Shown here piece after piece: positions 1 through 8,361 of a stretch of DNA of 64,000 nucleotides (the stretch's first letter is position 1; the number at the start of each line of letters is the position of its first letter). The stretch covers positions 1 to 64,000 of the IMG/VR virus record IMGVR_UViG_3300033153_016035. One strand, 5' to 3'. The notes under the pieces were generated by a model. It did no database searches. It was not told the origin of the DNA and saw nothing but the letters and a program-made list of their open reading frames with translations. Origin of the DNA: a virus. Both the position numbers and the translations under genes were made by a program.

Positions 1-192
1 ACGATTAGTGCCAGCCGCAGTCAACAGGGCCTCTAAATACTTTTCGACAATTTCGCATACCATCGCTTTACTATACTTAAAATGCCCTTTTTCGTTGACC
101 AGCAGATCACAGGCGTAGGAAATAACTTCCCCATGCGGAACAATGTGGTCCCGTGTTTTCTCACCGTTTCCCAACTCCGATATTGCGTCCAT
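1..192 (-). CDS. Hypothetical protein, 3' end beyond window
   Basis: The frame opens at an ATG at 190-192 and stays open for 64 codons to the window edge, so the C-terminus is missing. It begins inside the last codons of the portal gene (32-nt overlap), which is the usual packing here. A purine-rich AAAGGG lies about 9 nt before the ATG. The visible protein is mixed-charge and soluble, with a helical-looking stretch (HFKYSKAMVCEIVEKYLEAL) near the cut edge. I do not recognise a family. Its position just after portal would suit a head-maturation or head-connector gene, but that rests on gene order alone. Confidence 0.55.
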   Translation of the reverse strand, partial: MDAISELGNGEKTRDHIVPHGEVISYACDLLVNEKGHFKYSKAMVCEIVEKYLEALLTAAGTNR

Positions 193-1939
193 CCTGCATT
201 GCCCTTTCATATAGCTGTCTTCGTATTTTAACCCGCTCCTCTTTACGTGACGTGGTCTTCTTTTCAAAAAAAGTACCATCGAAGATGGGCCGCTTACTCT
301 CCACCTTCCTTTTACACATCTCCTCTAACCGCTCCGGCACTCGCACTGACGCAGAGGATACCATTGCTCCGCCTTGTGAAAAAAAGACTAGAGCTTCTGC
401 CATCTTGGGATTTTTATCCACGGCTTCCATAAGCCTTTTATACTCATCGGTGTTCTTACTCTTATCTGCAAACAGATTCTCCCCCTCATCCCCCTGATTC
501 ATCGCCGCCTCGGTATCTTCGGGATCAACCGTTTTTGCCAATAAAGTATCCACCATGTCCCCCGGCAGGTGCGCATACTCTTGCATCACATACTTAGCCC
601 AAAAGTCCATGTTCCACTCGTTATCCCGCCCCATAGACATCGCACGATCCATAAGATCAAAACGCATACCTATTAACTCTTTTCGCTCAATTTCCTGAAA
701 AGTGTTTATAGGGTTCATGAGGAGCATAAATCTATTTTTCTCGAAACGTGGATCCAGATTATGATAACCTAAGTGAATCTGCCCGGCCCTGGTAAGCGCT
801 CTAAGAAAAGCCCTTTGGGGGCCCATGCAGTTTTGAGCAAAACCCAAGTCCTGCTTTTCCAGGGGGGACGCGGGGTCGTAGTTATCCCCCAAATCCAAAC
901 CCAAATACCCCGGTGGAAACTTCAGCCCCCCGAAAAACCGACGTAAGAAAAAGTATAGGTCGTCAAGTGGGCCCGAGGAGGAAGAGGCTGGTGCGCTAGT
1001 TATACTGGTCTTATTATCTGCCCCGGTTGGTAAAAAGAAATCCCTGGACTCAGACCACGCCGCCGGCATTGACATTAACTCCTGTGCGCCAGGATTAAAG
1101 TACATATCACGATACATTCTATCACGGTACTCTTCACAAATATCAAAAGCATCCTCCGAGGAAGTTCCCCCAACATCTAAGAGTACCATCGTCCGATCGG
1201 GCCGCCGCCACAGCCTTTCAATGACCACCTTGTCCATACACCACTGAAGATCTTGCCAGTATTCACGGACGCCATACAGAAGCGACGACCTAGCCCCATA
1301 AATATCTGTACGCCTACGACGCGGCATCCTAAAATGCAAAGCCTCATAAAAAGGAATTACAGTGTCACGCCCGGCAAGTTCCCCCATATCATCAGATTGC
1401 CCAAATCCCTTAACAAGTCGATTTTCATCGACCAGCATCGCCACTTGCCAAGGGTCATACGGGTCGAAACGCACAATCCCCTCATTTCTGACCCCCGGTA
1501 TACCCTCAAAATGGTCGCCGTGTTGGAACATGCCCCTAATTATCTCAAAGGCCGTCTCATGAACCTCCATCTTGTCCAGGAAATTATTTATAATCTGCTG
1601 AACATCCTTATTGGCCGAGTAGCACCACACCACCCGACCCGCAATTTCCCTATTCGATTCACTGTTGGGTTGAGTGCAAGCTTTTGCGTAAGTATCCAAC
1701 ACGGACATAACCAGAGCGTCTTCATTCATCTCTGTGTAAACCGCATAAAGATTTATCCTACTGGAATCATTTAAACTGTCAAAGTATTGTGATATCCAAT
1801 GGGGCGTTTGCATCTTATTTCGCTCTTTATAACGCTTTGACCCCAACCCGGCAGTGCTAACCCCCCTACTTGCTACATTGTAATTAAATATCCCCTGAAA
1901 AGTATTAAATGGGTGCAGTACATATTCTAATAATCTCAT
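161..1939 (-). CDS. Portal protein
   Basis: 592-aa protein read as the portal, the dodecameric ring at one head vertex through which DNA is packaged and ejected. It follows the large terminase directly, with an ATGA overlap and a GGAGG ribosome-binding site. The size is normal for the gp20-like class. The N-terminal half has the style seen in large-phage portals, with an asymmetric 'DALVMSVLDTYA' helix and a later 'VRFDPYDPW' segment. The middle has an 'RDRMYRDMYFNPG' block, and the C-terminal part is long and helical. There is no diagnostic catalytic motif, so the call combines length, composition and position. It is far from the capsid gene (47351-48790), which is unusual. Confidence 0.8.
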   Translation of the reverse strand: MRLLEYVLHPFNTFQGIFNYNVASRGVSTAGLGSKRYKERNKMQTPHWISQYFDSLNDSSRINLYAVYTEMNEDALVMSVLDTYAKACTQPNSESNREIAGRVVWCYSANKDVQQIINNFLDKMEVHETAFEIIRGMFQHGDHFEGIPGVRNEGIVRFDPYDPWQVAMLVDENRLVKGFGQSDDMGELAGRDTVIPFYEALHFRMPRRRRTDIYGARSSLLYGVREYWQDLQWCMDKVVIERLWRRPDRTMVLLDVGGTSSEDAFDICEEYRDRMYRDMYFNPGAQELMSMPAAWSESRDFFLPTGADNKTSITSAPASSSSGPLDDLYFFLRRFFGGLKFPPGYLGLDLGDNYDPASPLEKQDLGFAQNCMGPQRAFLRALTRAGQIHLGYHNLDPRFEKNRFMLLMNPINTFQEIERKELIGMRFDLMDRAMSMGRDNEWNMDFWAKYVMQEYAHLPGDMVDTLLAKTVDPEDTEAAMNQGDEGENLFADKSKNTDEYKRLMEAVDKNPKMAEALVFFSQGGAMVSSASVRVPERLEEMCKRKVESKRPIFDGTFFEKKTTSRKEERVKIRRQLYERAMQDGRNIGVGKR

Positions 1940-3927
1940 TCATTTGCCTCCACTAACTCCTGTAATGCTGTCAGATACTTATTATACGCTGCCGCCTTTT
2001 TGCTATAAAACGTCTCATGCTGACGAGCTTCTACTGGCTTAATTTTGTCTGTTAAACACTGATATGCCGCCCCCGCCAGTGCATCAGCCAGGTCTTTACT
2101 TCCCCCGACCGGGTGATCGACCTTTAAAGACACACTGTCGAAGTCAAGTTCCACCAACTCATCGTACAAAATACCCACATATGGGATACTTATACGTCTG
2201 GCTGTTATAGCATTACGTAGTATCATATATGCCAAATGCTCTTTGTCAACGGAAAAAACTGCCGCCGACATCCCGGCGTCCGTTAACCGCTGAATAGAAT
2301 CTTCCGATTGGTAAGAGTCATAGGTTACTCTACGTATCCAGTACCCACAACGCCTAAGGTGAAAAATTAACCGCCTAATATTAGCAAAATCTATAGATTG
2401 CCTCTTCGGCCCAGCCACAACTGCCAACGCTAAATCCACCTCTACGGTTTTATGGACATCATAGATGCCGAGGCCGTCTTCGTCTTTATCAGAGCGTTCA
2501 ATTGAAATTATATGGGAAGACGGATGCACCATTACCACGCCAGCACGATCATTATTTTTCGCCAGGTCGACGTGGATATATCGAGGGGCATCGGCCCGTC
2601 GTCTGGGTATGTACCTACCACTCATAACACGACAAGCCTTTTCCTTTAAAAACTCTGTGGCTAGTTCTAAACCGCTTCCCAAATAAGCCGCTTGAACCGT
2701 AGACCTGAACGGATTTAAAAGCTCCTTATTTTGACATGACTTAATCCGCTCATGCGACGGGAACAACTTAAGTACTGCCTGAGTGGACACTCCGGCCAAG
2801 TCTTGTAAAGCACCGTCAGTGTCAACCTCAAAAGCCCCAAAATGCTCCACGGGGATCTCCACCACCTGGCAGTCTACATCCGGCTCAAACTCGGGAGTAA
2901 CCTTAAAGGCCCCCTCCTGTGTCTTTGATACTGCGTCCAGTACCTTACTGTCCACGTCTTTATTCCCGACCTGCACACGGAATCGCTCTCCGCCGTAACG
3001 GTCGTTACCCTCAGCATCCTTATCCACAAAATCCCACAAAGCCCCACAAACTATGTAGTACCCCTGTTTCCCGCGTATACTACGTATCCGCTGCTCTAAA
3101 AAACTGGACTCCGAGGATGTGGACCCCAAAAATATACATGCCCCCGGTATATCCCCCCCTTTTCGCATAAAACGGCTTTCCAGTCTCCGGCTGACAGAGT
3201 TAGCCAGTTTAAATGCCTTGTGCGCGGTGGATTCCCCCTGCGCCATCAGGTTCATTTCATCAACACATATCGCAAAGAGGTTTTTACCGGCGGCGTGCAG
3301 AGACCTTGATCCGGTTTTAATAACAACGGATTTTGGAAATATAATCTGGTCATCGCCAAAAGGTTTACGCCGGTACACCTCGTTAAAAAAGGGGGAATCA
3401 GCCAGAATTTGGTCACGGAGGACATAAAACCCGGCGTCCTCCGCACTCTCTAATGACAAAGAGTATATACCAAAAACAATCTTTGATTTTTTAGCCAGGC
3501 CAAAAAACCGCGCTGGGTCTTTTAGACACAAAACCTTATGAACCAGATAGGCCATTACAAGCCCACTGCCTATCGTAGTCTTCCCAATACCAAAGGATCC
3601 TGTGAGTATAATTTCAAAAAATCCTTTAGACGGATCACACATCTCCAGCAGAGGAGCCCACCAGTTGTCATAAATCTCCTCCTTAAAATGTCCTAAATAA
3701 TCCGAGTGATTAAAAAATGTGTGAGGATCAACCCTCTTGTTATCATAATCTACAGAATACAATGCCTCCAGCATCGCGGTATCCCCGCCCAAATAGGCAC
3801 TAACCACTTCGCGGACATACTCCCTCCCCGCAGGAGTTAAATCTTCAAATATCTGTAGATACCCCTGCTGAAACTGTTTGAGACAAGCTTCCAAAACACT
3901 ATCAGGTACTTGCCTTTGATTCTTCAT
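1936..3927 (-). CDS. Terminase large subunit (packaging ATPase-nuclease)
   Basis: 663-aa motor protein that pumps DNA into the prohead and cuts the concatemer. The N-terminal ATPase has a Walker A loop GSFGIGKTT at residues 110-118 and a Walker B stretch LFAICVDE at 217-224. The C-terminal RNase H-like nuclease shows acidic residues in the expected order: D454 in HVDLA, D537 in VTYDSYQS, and D612/D615 in KDLADALAGA. It starts 26 nt inside the preceding zinc-finger gene and overlaps portal by ATGA, so the three are probably translated together. The length is typical of large-phage TerL proteins. The Walker A form resembles those in large non-T4 myoviruses and siphoviruses more than T4 gp17, which is an impression rather than a measurement. 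Confidence 0.93.
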   Translation of the reverse strand: MKNQRQVPDSVLEACLKQFQQGYLQIFEDLTPAGREYVREVVSAYLGGDTAMLEALYSVDYDNKRVDPHTFFNHSDYLGHFKEEIYDNWWAPLLEMCDPSKGFFEIILTGSFGIGKTTIGSGLVMAYLVHKVLCLKDPARFFGLAKKSKIVFGIYSLSLESAEDAGFYVLRDQILADSPFFNEVYRRKPFGDDQIIFPKSVVIKTGSRSLHAAGKNLFAICVDEMNLMAQGESTAHKAFKLANSVSRRLESRFMRKGGDIPGACIFLGSTSSESSFLEQRIRSIRGKQGYYIVCGALWDFVDKDAEGNDRYGGERFRVQVGNKDVDSKVLDAVSKTQEGAFKVTPEFEPDVDCQVVEIPVEHFGAFEVDTDGALQDLAGVSTQAVLKLFPSHERIKSCQNKELLNPFRSTVQAAYLGSGLELATEFLKEKACRVMSGRYIPRRRADAPRYIHVDLAKNNDRAGVVMVHPSSHIISIERSDKDEDGLGIYDVHKTVEVDLALAVVAGPKRQSIDFANIRRLIFHLRRCGYWIRRVTYDSYQSEDSIQRLTDAGMSAAVFSVDKEHLAYMILRNAITARRISIPYVGILYDELVELDFDSVSLKVDHPVGGSKDLADALAGAAYQCLTDKIKPVEARQHETFYSKKAAAYNKYLTALQELVEANE

Positions 3928-4666
3928 CTTCCTTCCCTTTCAATTTTGTATCCCGCACCCCCGCTACCACTTCATTTTCCTTTCCTGATTCCGACTCCGG
4001 GTTATTCTCCACCCCATCTTCCTTTGCCTTATCCAGGTTATCCATTAAAATACGTAATTTCTCCCGCATCTGTGGTGGAACCTCCCCGGGTATCGAAGAT
4101 TTGTCAAATTCCCCAGAGAAGGCCACTTTGTCCCCCTGACCCTCTCTCCCAATCACACCTTTATTGTCTTGCACTATATAGGAAGTCAAGCGCATTATAA
4201 TTTCCACGGAGTTCTTCATATCGAGCTGCGCCAACTCTCCTAGCTGCGCCAACTCTTTGATTGATAGCGGTTTTCCTTGTTCATCCATCGTAGTACGCCA
4301 AGGCTTATTTAACTCATCGAGTACCTTACTCATCAAAGTTGCGCTCTTTTGAAACAAATTAAGCCTTAATTGGGCTAAAACGTACGCGGAATTGAGTGTT
4401 GCATTGCGGGCCTCTGCGCTGAAAATACGTAGCCCAGATTCCGCCAGCACCGACACCCAATCCTCGGGGGTCATACCCGCTATAGCCAGATCGGCCAACT
4501 CTTTTTTTGCAAATACCTGCTCTAACTCTTCCTTCAACTGTTTTGTGGTAGTAGGTCCGTAGTTATCCCGATACTCTTTCATCGTACTAATGCCATGTGT
4601 CCGCAAATGATGCATAGTTAACTGCGTAAAATACTGACCACACAGAGCGCATTGCACACCTTTCAC
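3902..4666 (-). CDS. MucR/Ros-type zinc-finger protein, candidate small terminase
   Basis: 254 aa from a GTG start that overlaps the upstream stop (GTGA) behind an AAGGGGG ribosome-binding site. The N-terminus matches the Ros/MucR C2H2 finger: C6, C9, H19/H20 and H24, followed by HGIST and an EYRDNYG helix. That family binds DNA. The remainder is helical, with a short duplicated AQLGELAQL block around residues 140-150 and a charged, disordered C-terminus rich in Glu and Lys. Its place immediately before the large terminase suggests it recognises phage DNA for packaging, as small terminases do. It could instead be a transcription regulator. The finger is visible; the packaging role is inferred. 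Confidence 0.6.
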   Translation of the reverse strand: MKGVQCALCGQYFTQLTMHHLRTHGISTMKEYRDNYGPTTTKQLKEELEQVFAKKELADLAIAGMTPEDWVSVLAESGLRIFSAEARNATLNSAYVLAQLRLNLFQKSATLMSKVLDELNKPWRTTMDEQGKPLSIKELAQLGELAQLDMKNSVEIIMRLTSYIVQDNKGVIGREGQGDKVAFSGEFDKSSIPGEVPPQMREKLRILMDNLDKAKEDGVENNPESESGKENEVVAGVRDTKLKGKEDEESKAST

Positions 4667-5052
4667 TTTTTACCCCCTTTCGTGACTTTCATGGTTTTCG
4701 TGACTACCATCCGCTCCGCTTGATGCTGCAAATATTTCTCGACCCAGTAGTGGACCCGCCCGTCGGGGACCACTATTCCCAGCCGCATAAGTGTCTCGCA
4801 TTTTTTAATATTTATGACACTGTCGGGTATGCCAGCCAACGAACACCACTCACTCAAGGAAACTACGCAAGCAGACCACCAGCCCTCCGGCATTTCATTT
4901 TTCTTCTTTTTTTTGTATGGGGTATGGTCGCGGGGAACAATCTCCCACACCAGCAGTAACTTCTGAAAAGCCACATCCTTCTCTACCACTAAAACCTTCT
5001 TCTGTTGTGTTACCGGTCGTGTCTCCCGGTATAAACTATCATACTCTTCCAT
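4663..5052 (-). CDS. Hypothetical protein
   Basis: 129-aa basic protein of unknown function. The ATG follows a GGGAGTG ribosome-binding site and overlaps the end of the previous gene by 14 nt. The middle contains an aromatic stretch (EGWWSACVVSLSEW) and then a helix-turn-like segment ending in 'GRVHYWVEKYLQHQAERM'. The C-terminus is lysine-rich. The shape could be a winged-helix DNA-binding domain, in keeping with the zinc-finger gene next to it, but no motif proves this. It has no signal peptide or membrane segment. Confidence 0.7.
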   Translation of the reverse strand: MEEYDSLYRETRPVTQQKKVLVVEKDVAFQKLLLVWEIVPRDHTPYKKKKKNEMPEGWWSACVVSLSEWCSLAGIPDSVINIKKCETLMRLGIVVPDGRVHYWVEKYLQHQAERMVVTKTMKVTKGGKK

Positions 5053-5587
5053 TATTCACTCCCGGAAAGCATGTGAGGTACTGCTTTGTAGTCGGCATCC
5101 GCAAACTGCTAATTCGACAATTACCCGTGGTAAACAACTGCTTGATGCGGTCCATACAGGATTCGCCGACGATTTCAATAATTAAAGGAACTAAACTAAA
5201 TGGTGTATTTTCTAACAAAATCTGATCCGGGTAATACAGCCGCCCCCCAAAAATTGTAAGAAACACATATGCCACCTCAAACCCTTGTTGCACTATGGGG
5301 GGTATAATCCACAAATCAACATTCTTAGACAAATTCTGAATGAACGTAATTAGCTGTTTATCTGTTAAAAATGGGGCCTTCCAATCAGGCACATTACAAC
5401 GCGCATTTAGATGTGCCACCACAAAATTTATTATAGTATTTGTCTGCCTTGGCGGTATTTTATACCGCACACTCCCTGACATGGTGTCCAGGGCGACATT
5501 ATTCTCACGCCACATTTCTGCCGCTCCGCCCATCAGCCGCTGCTGTTGTTCAAAATTTATATTAGGATACAATTCTGGGGTTATCAT
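5039..5587 (-). CDS. Hypothetical protein
   Basis: 182-aa soluble protein that I do not recognise. Its ATG overlaps the upstream gene by 26 nt, with a GGTGG element about 6 nt before it. The second half is hydrophobic and aliphatic (VDLWIIPPIVQQGFEVAYVFLTIFGGRLYY has alternating hydrophobic residues) but broken by Pro, Gly and charged residues, so it reads as a buried beta/alpha core rather than a membrane span. It sits among small genes between the recombination genes and the terminase. Confidence 0.68.
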   Translation of the reverse strand: MITPELYPNINFEQQQRLMGGAAEMWRENNVALDTMSGSVRYKIPPRQTNTIINFVVAHLNARCNVPDWKAPFLTDKQLITFIQNLSKNVDLWIIPPIVQQGFEVAYVFLTIFGGRLYYPDQILLENTPFSLVPLIIEIVGESCMDRIKQLFTTGNCRISSLRMPTTKQYLTCFPGVNNGRV

Positions 5588-6413
5588 CCTTCACCACCGC
5601 CACACTTAAATCAATGCCATATTCGTATTTAACGCTCTGAATAAACTCGACTATCTTGTGCTCCAACTCTGAGGCCACTTCTAGTCCTTCCCCAGAAAAT
5701 GTGGAACTTAGGTAATGTGCAGACAACACACCAACCGAATGGCCTGTGGACATACCGCTGCCACCGTTCCGTTTTACCGCCTTACCTTGTGCTTTTTTAA
5801 ACAAAGAAAAGTCCTCGGCGCTATCAAAGGCCACTTGAACCTTAATCACCTGCTTTAGTTTCCCAACAACAAGCTCACCGCAGTTCTCGCCGTCAAGGGT
5901 TTTTTGCGGAGAAGTAGCTGTGGCCAAACGGACGGTTTGTGTAACCTCACTTTCCGTCATATATTTAGCAATTTCACACCATTTTACCATTGATTCACTA
6001 TCACTCACCACACGGCAAATTTGACATGCCCGGGTCCATCCCAACAGGAAAAGGGTTTTTATCAACTCGGCGGGCGCGTCAATCTGATGTAGTTTAGAGG
6101 CTAAATCACGTAAATAGCGTGCTCGACGCTCACCTATAGCAAGTTCCCCGTATGCCCACAAGTAAAACCCAGTATACCCCTTTTGTAATTCACAGTATTT
6201 AGCTTCGCGCCACAAACCCTCGCTGTGAACTACATAGAGGTAACATGCTATTTCATAAGTAGCAAACCAGTCAATAACAGATAGCTGCCGTATCCGCGTA
6301 TTGATGGTAGCCCTAGAATCTGAGAAGAATGCCTTGACGGGCCGCACTGAAATACTACCTATTGTCTCAGCCACCTTCCTCACTAACTGTCCTGATCCTA
6401 CTTGTTGATCCAC
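5562..6413 (-). CDS. Hypothetical protein; start uncertain
   Basis: 283 aa if it begins at the GTG at 6411-6413, which has a GGAG element about 7 nt upstream and overlaps the previous gene by 47 nt. The same frame is open back to 6542, but that would overlap the neighbour by 176 nt with no better ribosome site. A shorter GTG at 6383 is also possible. The protein is helical, with a cysteine/tryptophan-containing segment (LLGWTRACQICRVV) followed by 'MVKWCEIAKYMTESEVTQTVRLA', which could be a helix-turn-helix. The C-terminal third is mixed beta/alpha. No family is recognised. Confidence 0.65.
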   Translation of the reverse strand: MDQQVGSGQLVRKVAETIGSISVRPVKAFFSDSRATINTRIRQLSVIDWFATYEIACYLYVVHSEGLWREAKYCELQKGYTGFYLWAYGELAIGERRARYLRDLASKLHQIDAPAELIKTLFLLGWTRACQICRVVSDSESMVKWCEIAKYMTESEVTQTVRLATATSPQKTLDGENCGELVVGKLKQVIKVQVAFDSAEDFSLFKKAQGKAVKRNGGSGMSTGHSVGVLSAHYLSSTFSGEGLEVASELEHKIVEFIQSVKYEYGIDLSVAVVKDDNPRIVS

Positions 6414-6669
6414 GATGCACTCCAAAGAGGGCTTTAAAATCCTCAAAGGAAAAAGCGTTGGCAGTACTCCGTCTAATCCAGGCGCAGTATTCACTGCAAA
6501 ATACTGAAAACCTGGCGTTATTAACTCCCAACTCGGCCGCAATTTCCTTCAATGGTTTATTTAGCCTAGATGTAAAATAGCCATCAAATGAATCAAACCC
6601 AAACACTCTTGCTTGTTTCTCGCACTGCCTTAAAATGTTCTTACTCTTGGTTGTTAATTCTCCTTGCAC
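6367..6669 (-). CDS. Small helix-turn-helix-like protein
   Basis: 100 aa from a GTG start behind a clear AGGAGC ribosome site (about 7 nt spacing), overlapping the upstream gene by 29 nt. The middle contains 'KPLKEIAAELGVNNARFSVFC', with the spacing of a helix-turn-helix (IAAELGV is the typical turn). That suggests DNA binding. The ends are polar. It lies between a nuclease gene and another unknown and may be a phage regulator. The HTH is judged by eye, with no family match. Confidence 0.6.
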   Translation of the reverse strand: MQGELTTKSKNILRQCEKQARVFGFDSFDGYFTSRLNKPLKEIAAELGVNNARFSVFCSEYCAWIRRSTANAFSFEDFKALFGVHRGSTSRIRTVSEEGG

Positions 6670-7012
6670 ATAAAAGCTCCTTTAAAAACTTAAAAGGGAT
6701 TACTACCCAATCCCTCTCCTCCAACAAATGCTTTGGCTCAAAGTCAAAACGAATACTAAAGGCGGGCACTTTACCCTGTTGAAAGGCAATCCCTTTAATT
6801 TTAGCTAATTCACTATACTTTAACACAAACGATTTTTTTTCTGTACACTTGGCCTCAACTACAATATCCTCAACAGCAAAATCACCCTTCAGGGCTACCG
6901 GTGGTAATGCCCCAGACGCTGGCTTTTGTCTTCCTCCTAACTGCCGCGCCTGCTCCTTCTCCTGCTTTTTAAATCCAGGAATCTTTTTTTTCGTAAAATA
7001 CGGGTGGACCAC
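6641..7012 (-). CDS. PD-(D/E)XK nuclease-like protein, possible Holliday junction resolvase
   Basis: 123-aa basic protein. After a Lys-rich N-terminus comes GDFAVEDIVVEAKCTEKKSF, which fits the PD-(D/E)XK pattern: an acidic residue, then a hydrophobic strand ending in E-A-K. This is followed by a helix with 'YSELAKIKGIAFQQGKVPAFSIRFDF', the layout of small phage resolvases and VRR-type nucleases. Such enzymes cut branched DNA produced by recombination and replication before packaging. The GTG start overlaps the RecA-like gene stop by one base behind GGGGGAG, so it is likely co-translated with the recombinase. The exact substrate is inferred. Confidence 0.6.
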   Translation of the reverse strand: MVHPYFTKKKIPGFKKQEKEQARQLGGRQKPASGALPPVALKGDFAVEDIVVEAKCTEKKSFVLKYSELAKIKGIAFQQGKVPAFSIRFDFEPKHLLEERDWVVIPFKFLKELLCARRINNQE

Positions 7013-8361
7013 TACTCCCCCTTTTCTTTTTTCTTTGGCTTCTCCAGACGCACATCTTGCAGCGCCTGTAACACCGCGTGACGTAGTCCATTAAACACAG
7101 TAGGATTCTCAACCAAATACTTATTCAGGTCAGGTATGGTTTTAAACCCCAGTTTATCCTCACCTATATAGTATTTGGTGGATTTTTTAATAAGCTCAGT
7201 CTGTCGCCCATACTTTATTACCAAGGCCATGTCGTCCGTATCACCTATTGCTCTCTCACCGCAGGGATCCAACCACACCTTAAAAGTTCCAGCTATGCCC
7301 GACGCACCCCCACTATGGTTTTTTTTAATCGTAAATTCGTACTCCCCTTCAGAAGCATAATTAGCGTGTATAAAATGAAACTTCTTCTGCCTGAAATACA
7401 GATCTAGGGATACCAGATGATCTACCACATTCCCATCATTTACACCTATATAAGGGCGGAATCCCCCAATGCCTTTTGTGCGTACCTGCGAGTTCATAAC
7501 TACTGTCACACTACGGTCTGTCATAACGCCGCCGGAGTACTGCGCACACACAATCTTTTCTAAAAATCTTTGTTTTATCCTAGCCTTCCCAGCTATTTTT
7601 TCGTTATCTTCCGCACTTTTAGTAATTGTTTCCTTCGTGGACAACATAGAAATAGTATCTATAAAAATGATATCCACCTCACTGGTATACATCATTTGCT
7701 CAACGGTGTCTATGAGTTTCTCGCCCCAAACACACCCCAACACCACCACCAGCTTATTATCCACCCCGTTAGCCGCCGCCCAGGACTTATCCATCTTGTG
7801 CTCTGTTTCTATAAACAAAGTCTGAAAAGGAGCACATCTATAAGTTTCCTCAAACGTCGACGACATCCCATTTGAAGTAGTTATAGTAACTCCGGACTTC
7901 TTTTTTACCGCCGATGGGGGTATGCGGCCAAGCAACACCGCGTCGACGTCGTCATCCCTAGTCAAATACTGCAATACTATACTATTAGTTAGTTTGTAAC
8001 GGGGGGATGGGCACTGACAATTCATACCGTTTTCTGTTTTAATTAAGGGGGTCTTGCAATACCGACAATAGTTTTGCGCGTGATACAGTATCTTATACAT
8101 AGTGGTAGTCTTAAATGAATCCTTGGGCCCCCCAATACGGGTAATTCTATTTAATGGAACCCCCCCACCCGTGTACCAATCAAGATGAAATATCCCGGTA
8201 GGAATTTTCTTAACCTCAAAAGTTGTCGCACGATCTAAGACGGACGCCGTGTGAACACCGTCCTTCTCAACACCCAACGCCAATGCAATATCCTTCAGCC
8301 TCGCGTATCCGTGTGAGGGGTCTCCCTTAAGATCGTAGTCCGTTGTCGGAGGTTCAGTACA
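7012..8361 (-). CDS. RecA/UvsX-like recombinase with zinc-binding insertion
   Basis: 449-aa RecA-superfamily ATPase expected to coat ssDNA and pair homologous strands for recombination-dependent replication. The chosen ATG at 8359-8361 has AAGGGG about 7 nt upstream and overlaps the preceding gene by 8 nt; a longer open frame to 8514 has no comparable ribosome site. The Walker A loop is GGPKDSFKT (78-86), a glutamate follows in FIETEH (E187), and the Walker B is DIIFIDTISM with D236. Just after Walker A lies a four-cysteine insertion (C100, C103, C116, C118), which is not part of E. coli RecA or T4 UvsX. A 'VVMNSQVRTKG' strand matches the L1/L2-side region. It belongs to the replication operon. 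Confidence 0.82.
   Translation of the reverse strand, partial: CTEPPTTDYDLKGDPSHGYARLKDIALALGVEKDGVHTASVLDRATTFEVKKIPTGIFHLDWYTGGGVPLNRITRIGGPKDSFKTTTMYKILYHAQNYCRYCKTPLIKTENGMNCQCPSPRYKLTNSIVLQYLTRDDDVDAVLLGRIPPSAVKKKSGVTITTSNGMSSTFEETYRCAPFQTLFIETEHKMDKSWAAANGVDNKLVVVLGCVWGEKLIDTVEQMMYTSEVDIIFIDTISMLSTKETITKSAEDNEKIAGKARIKQRFLEKIVCAQYSGGVMTDRSVTVVMNSQVRTKGIGGFRPYIGVNDGNVVDHLVSLDLYFRQKKFHFIHANYASEGEYEFTIKKNHSGGASGIAGTFKVWLDPCGERAIGDTDDMALVIKYGRQTELIKKSTKYYIGEDKLGFKTIPDLNKYLVENPTVFNGLRHAVLQALQDVRLEKPKKKEKGE

Noticed and set aside
6413-6542. Longer start at 6542 for the 283-aa gene
   Set aside because: It would overlap the helix-turn-helix-like gene by 176 nt with no clear ribosome site; the GTG at 6413 is a better fit, though not certain.
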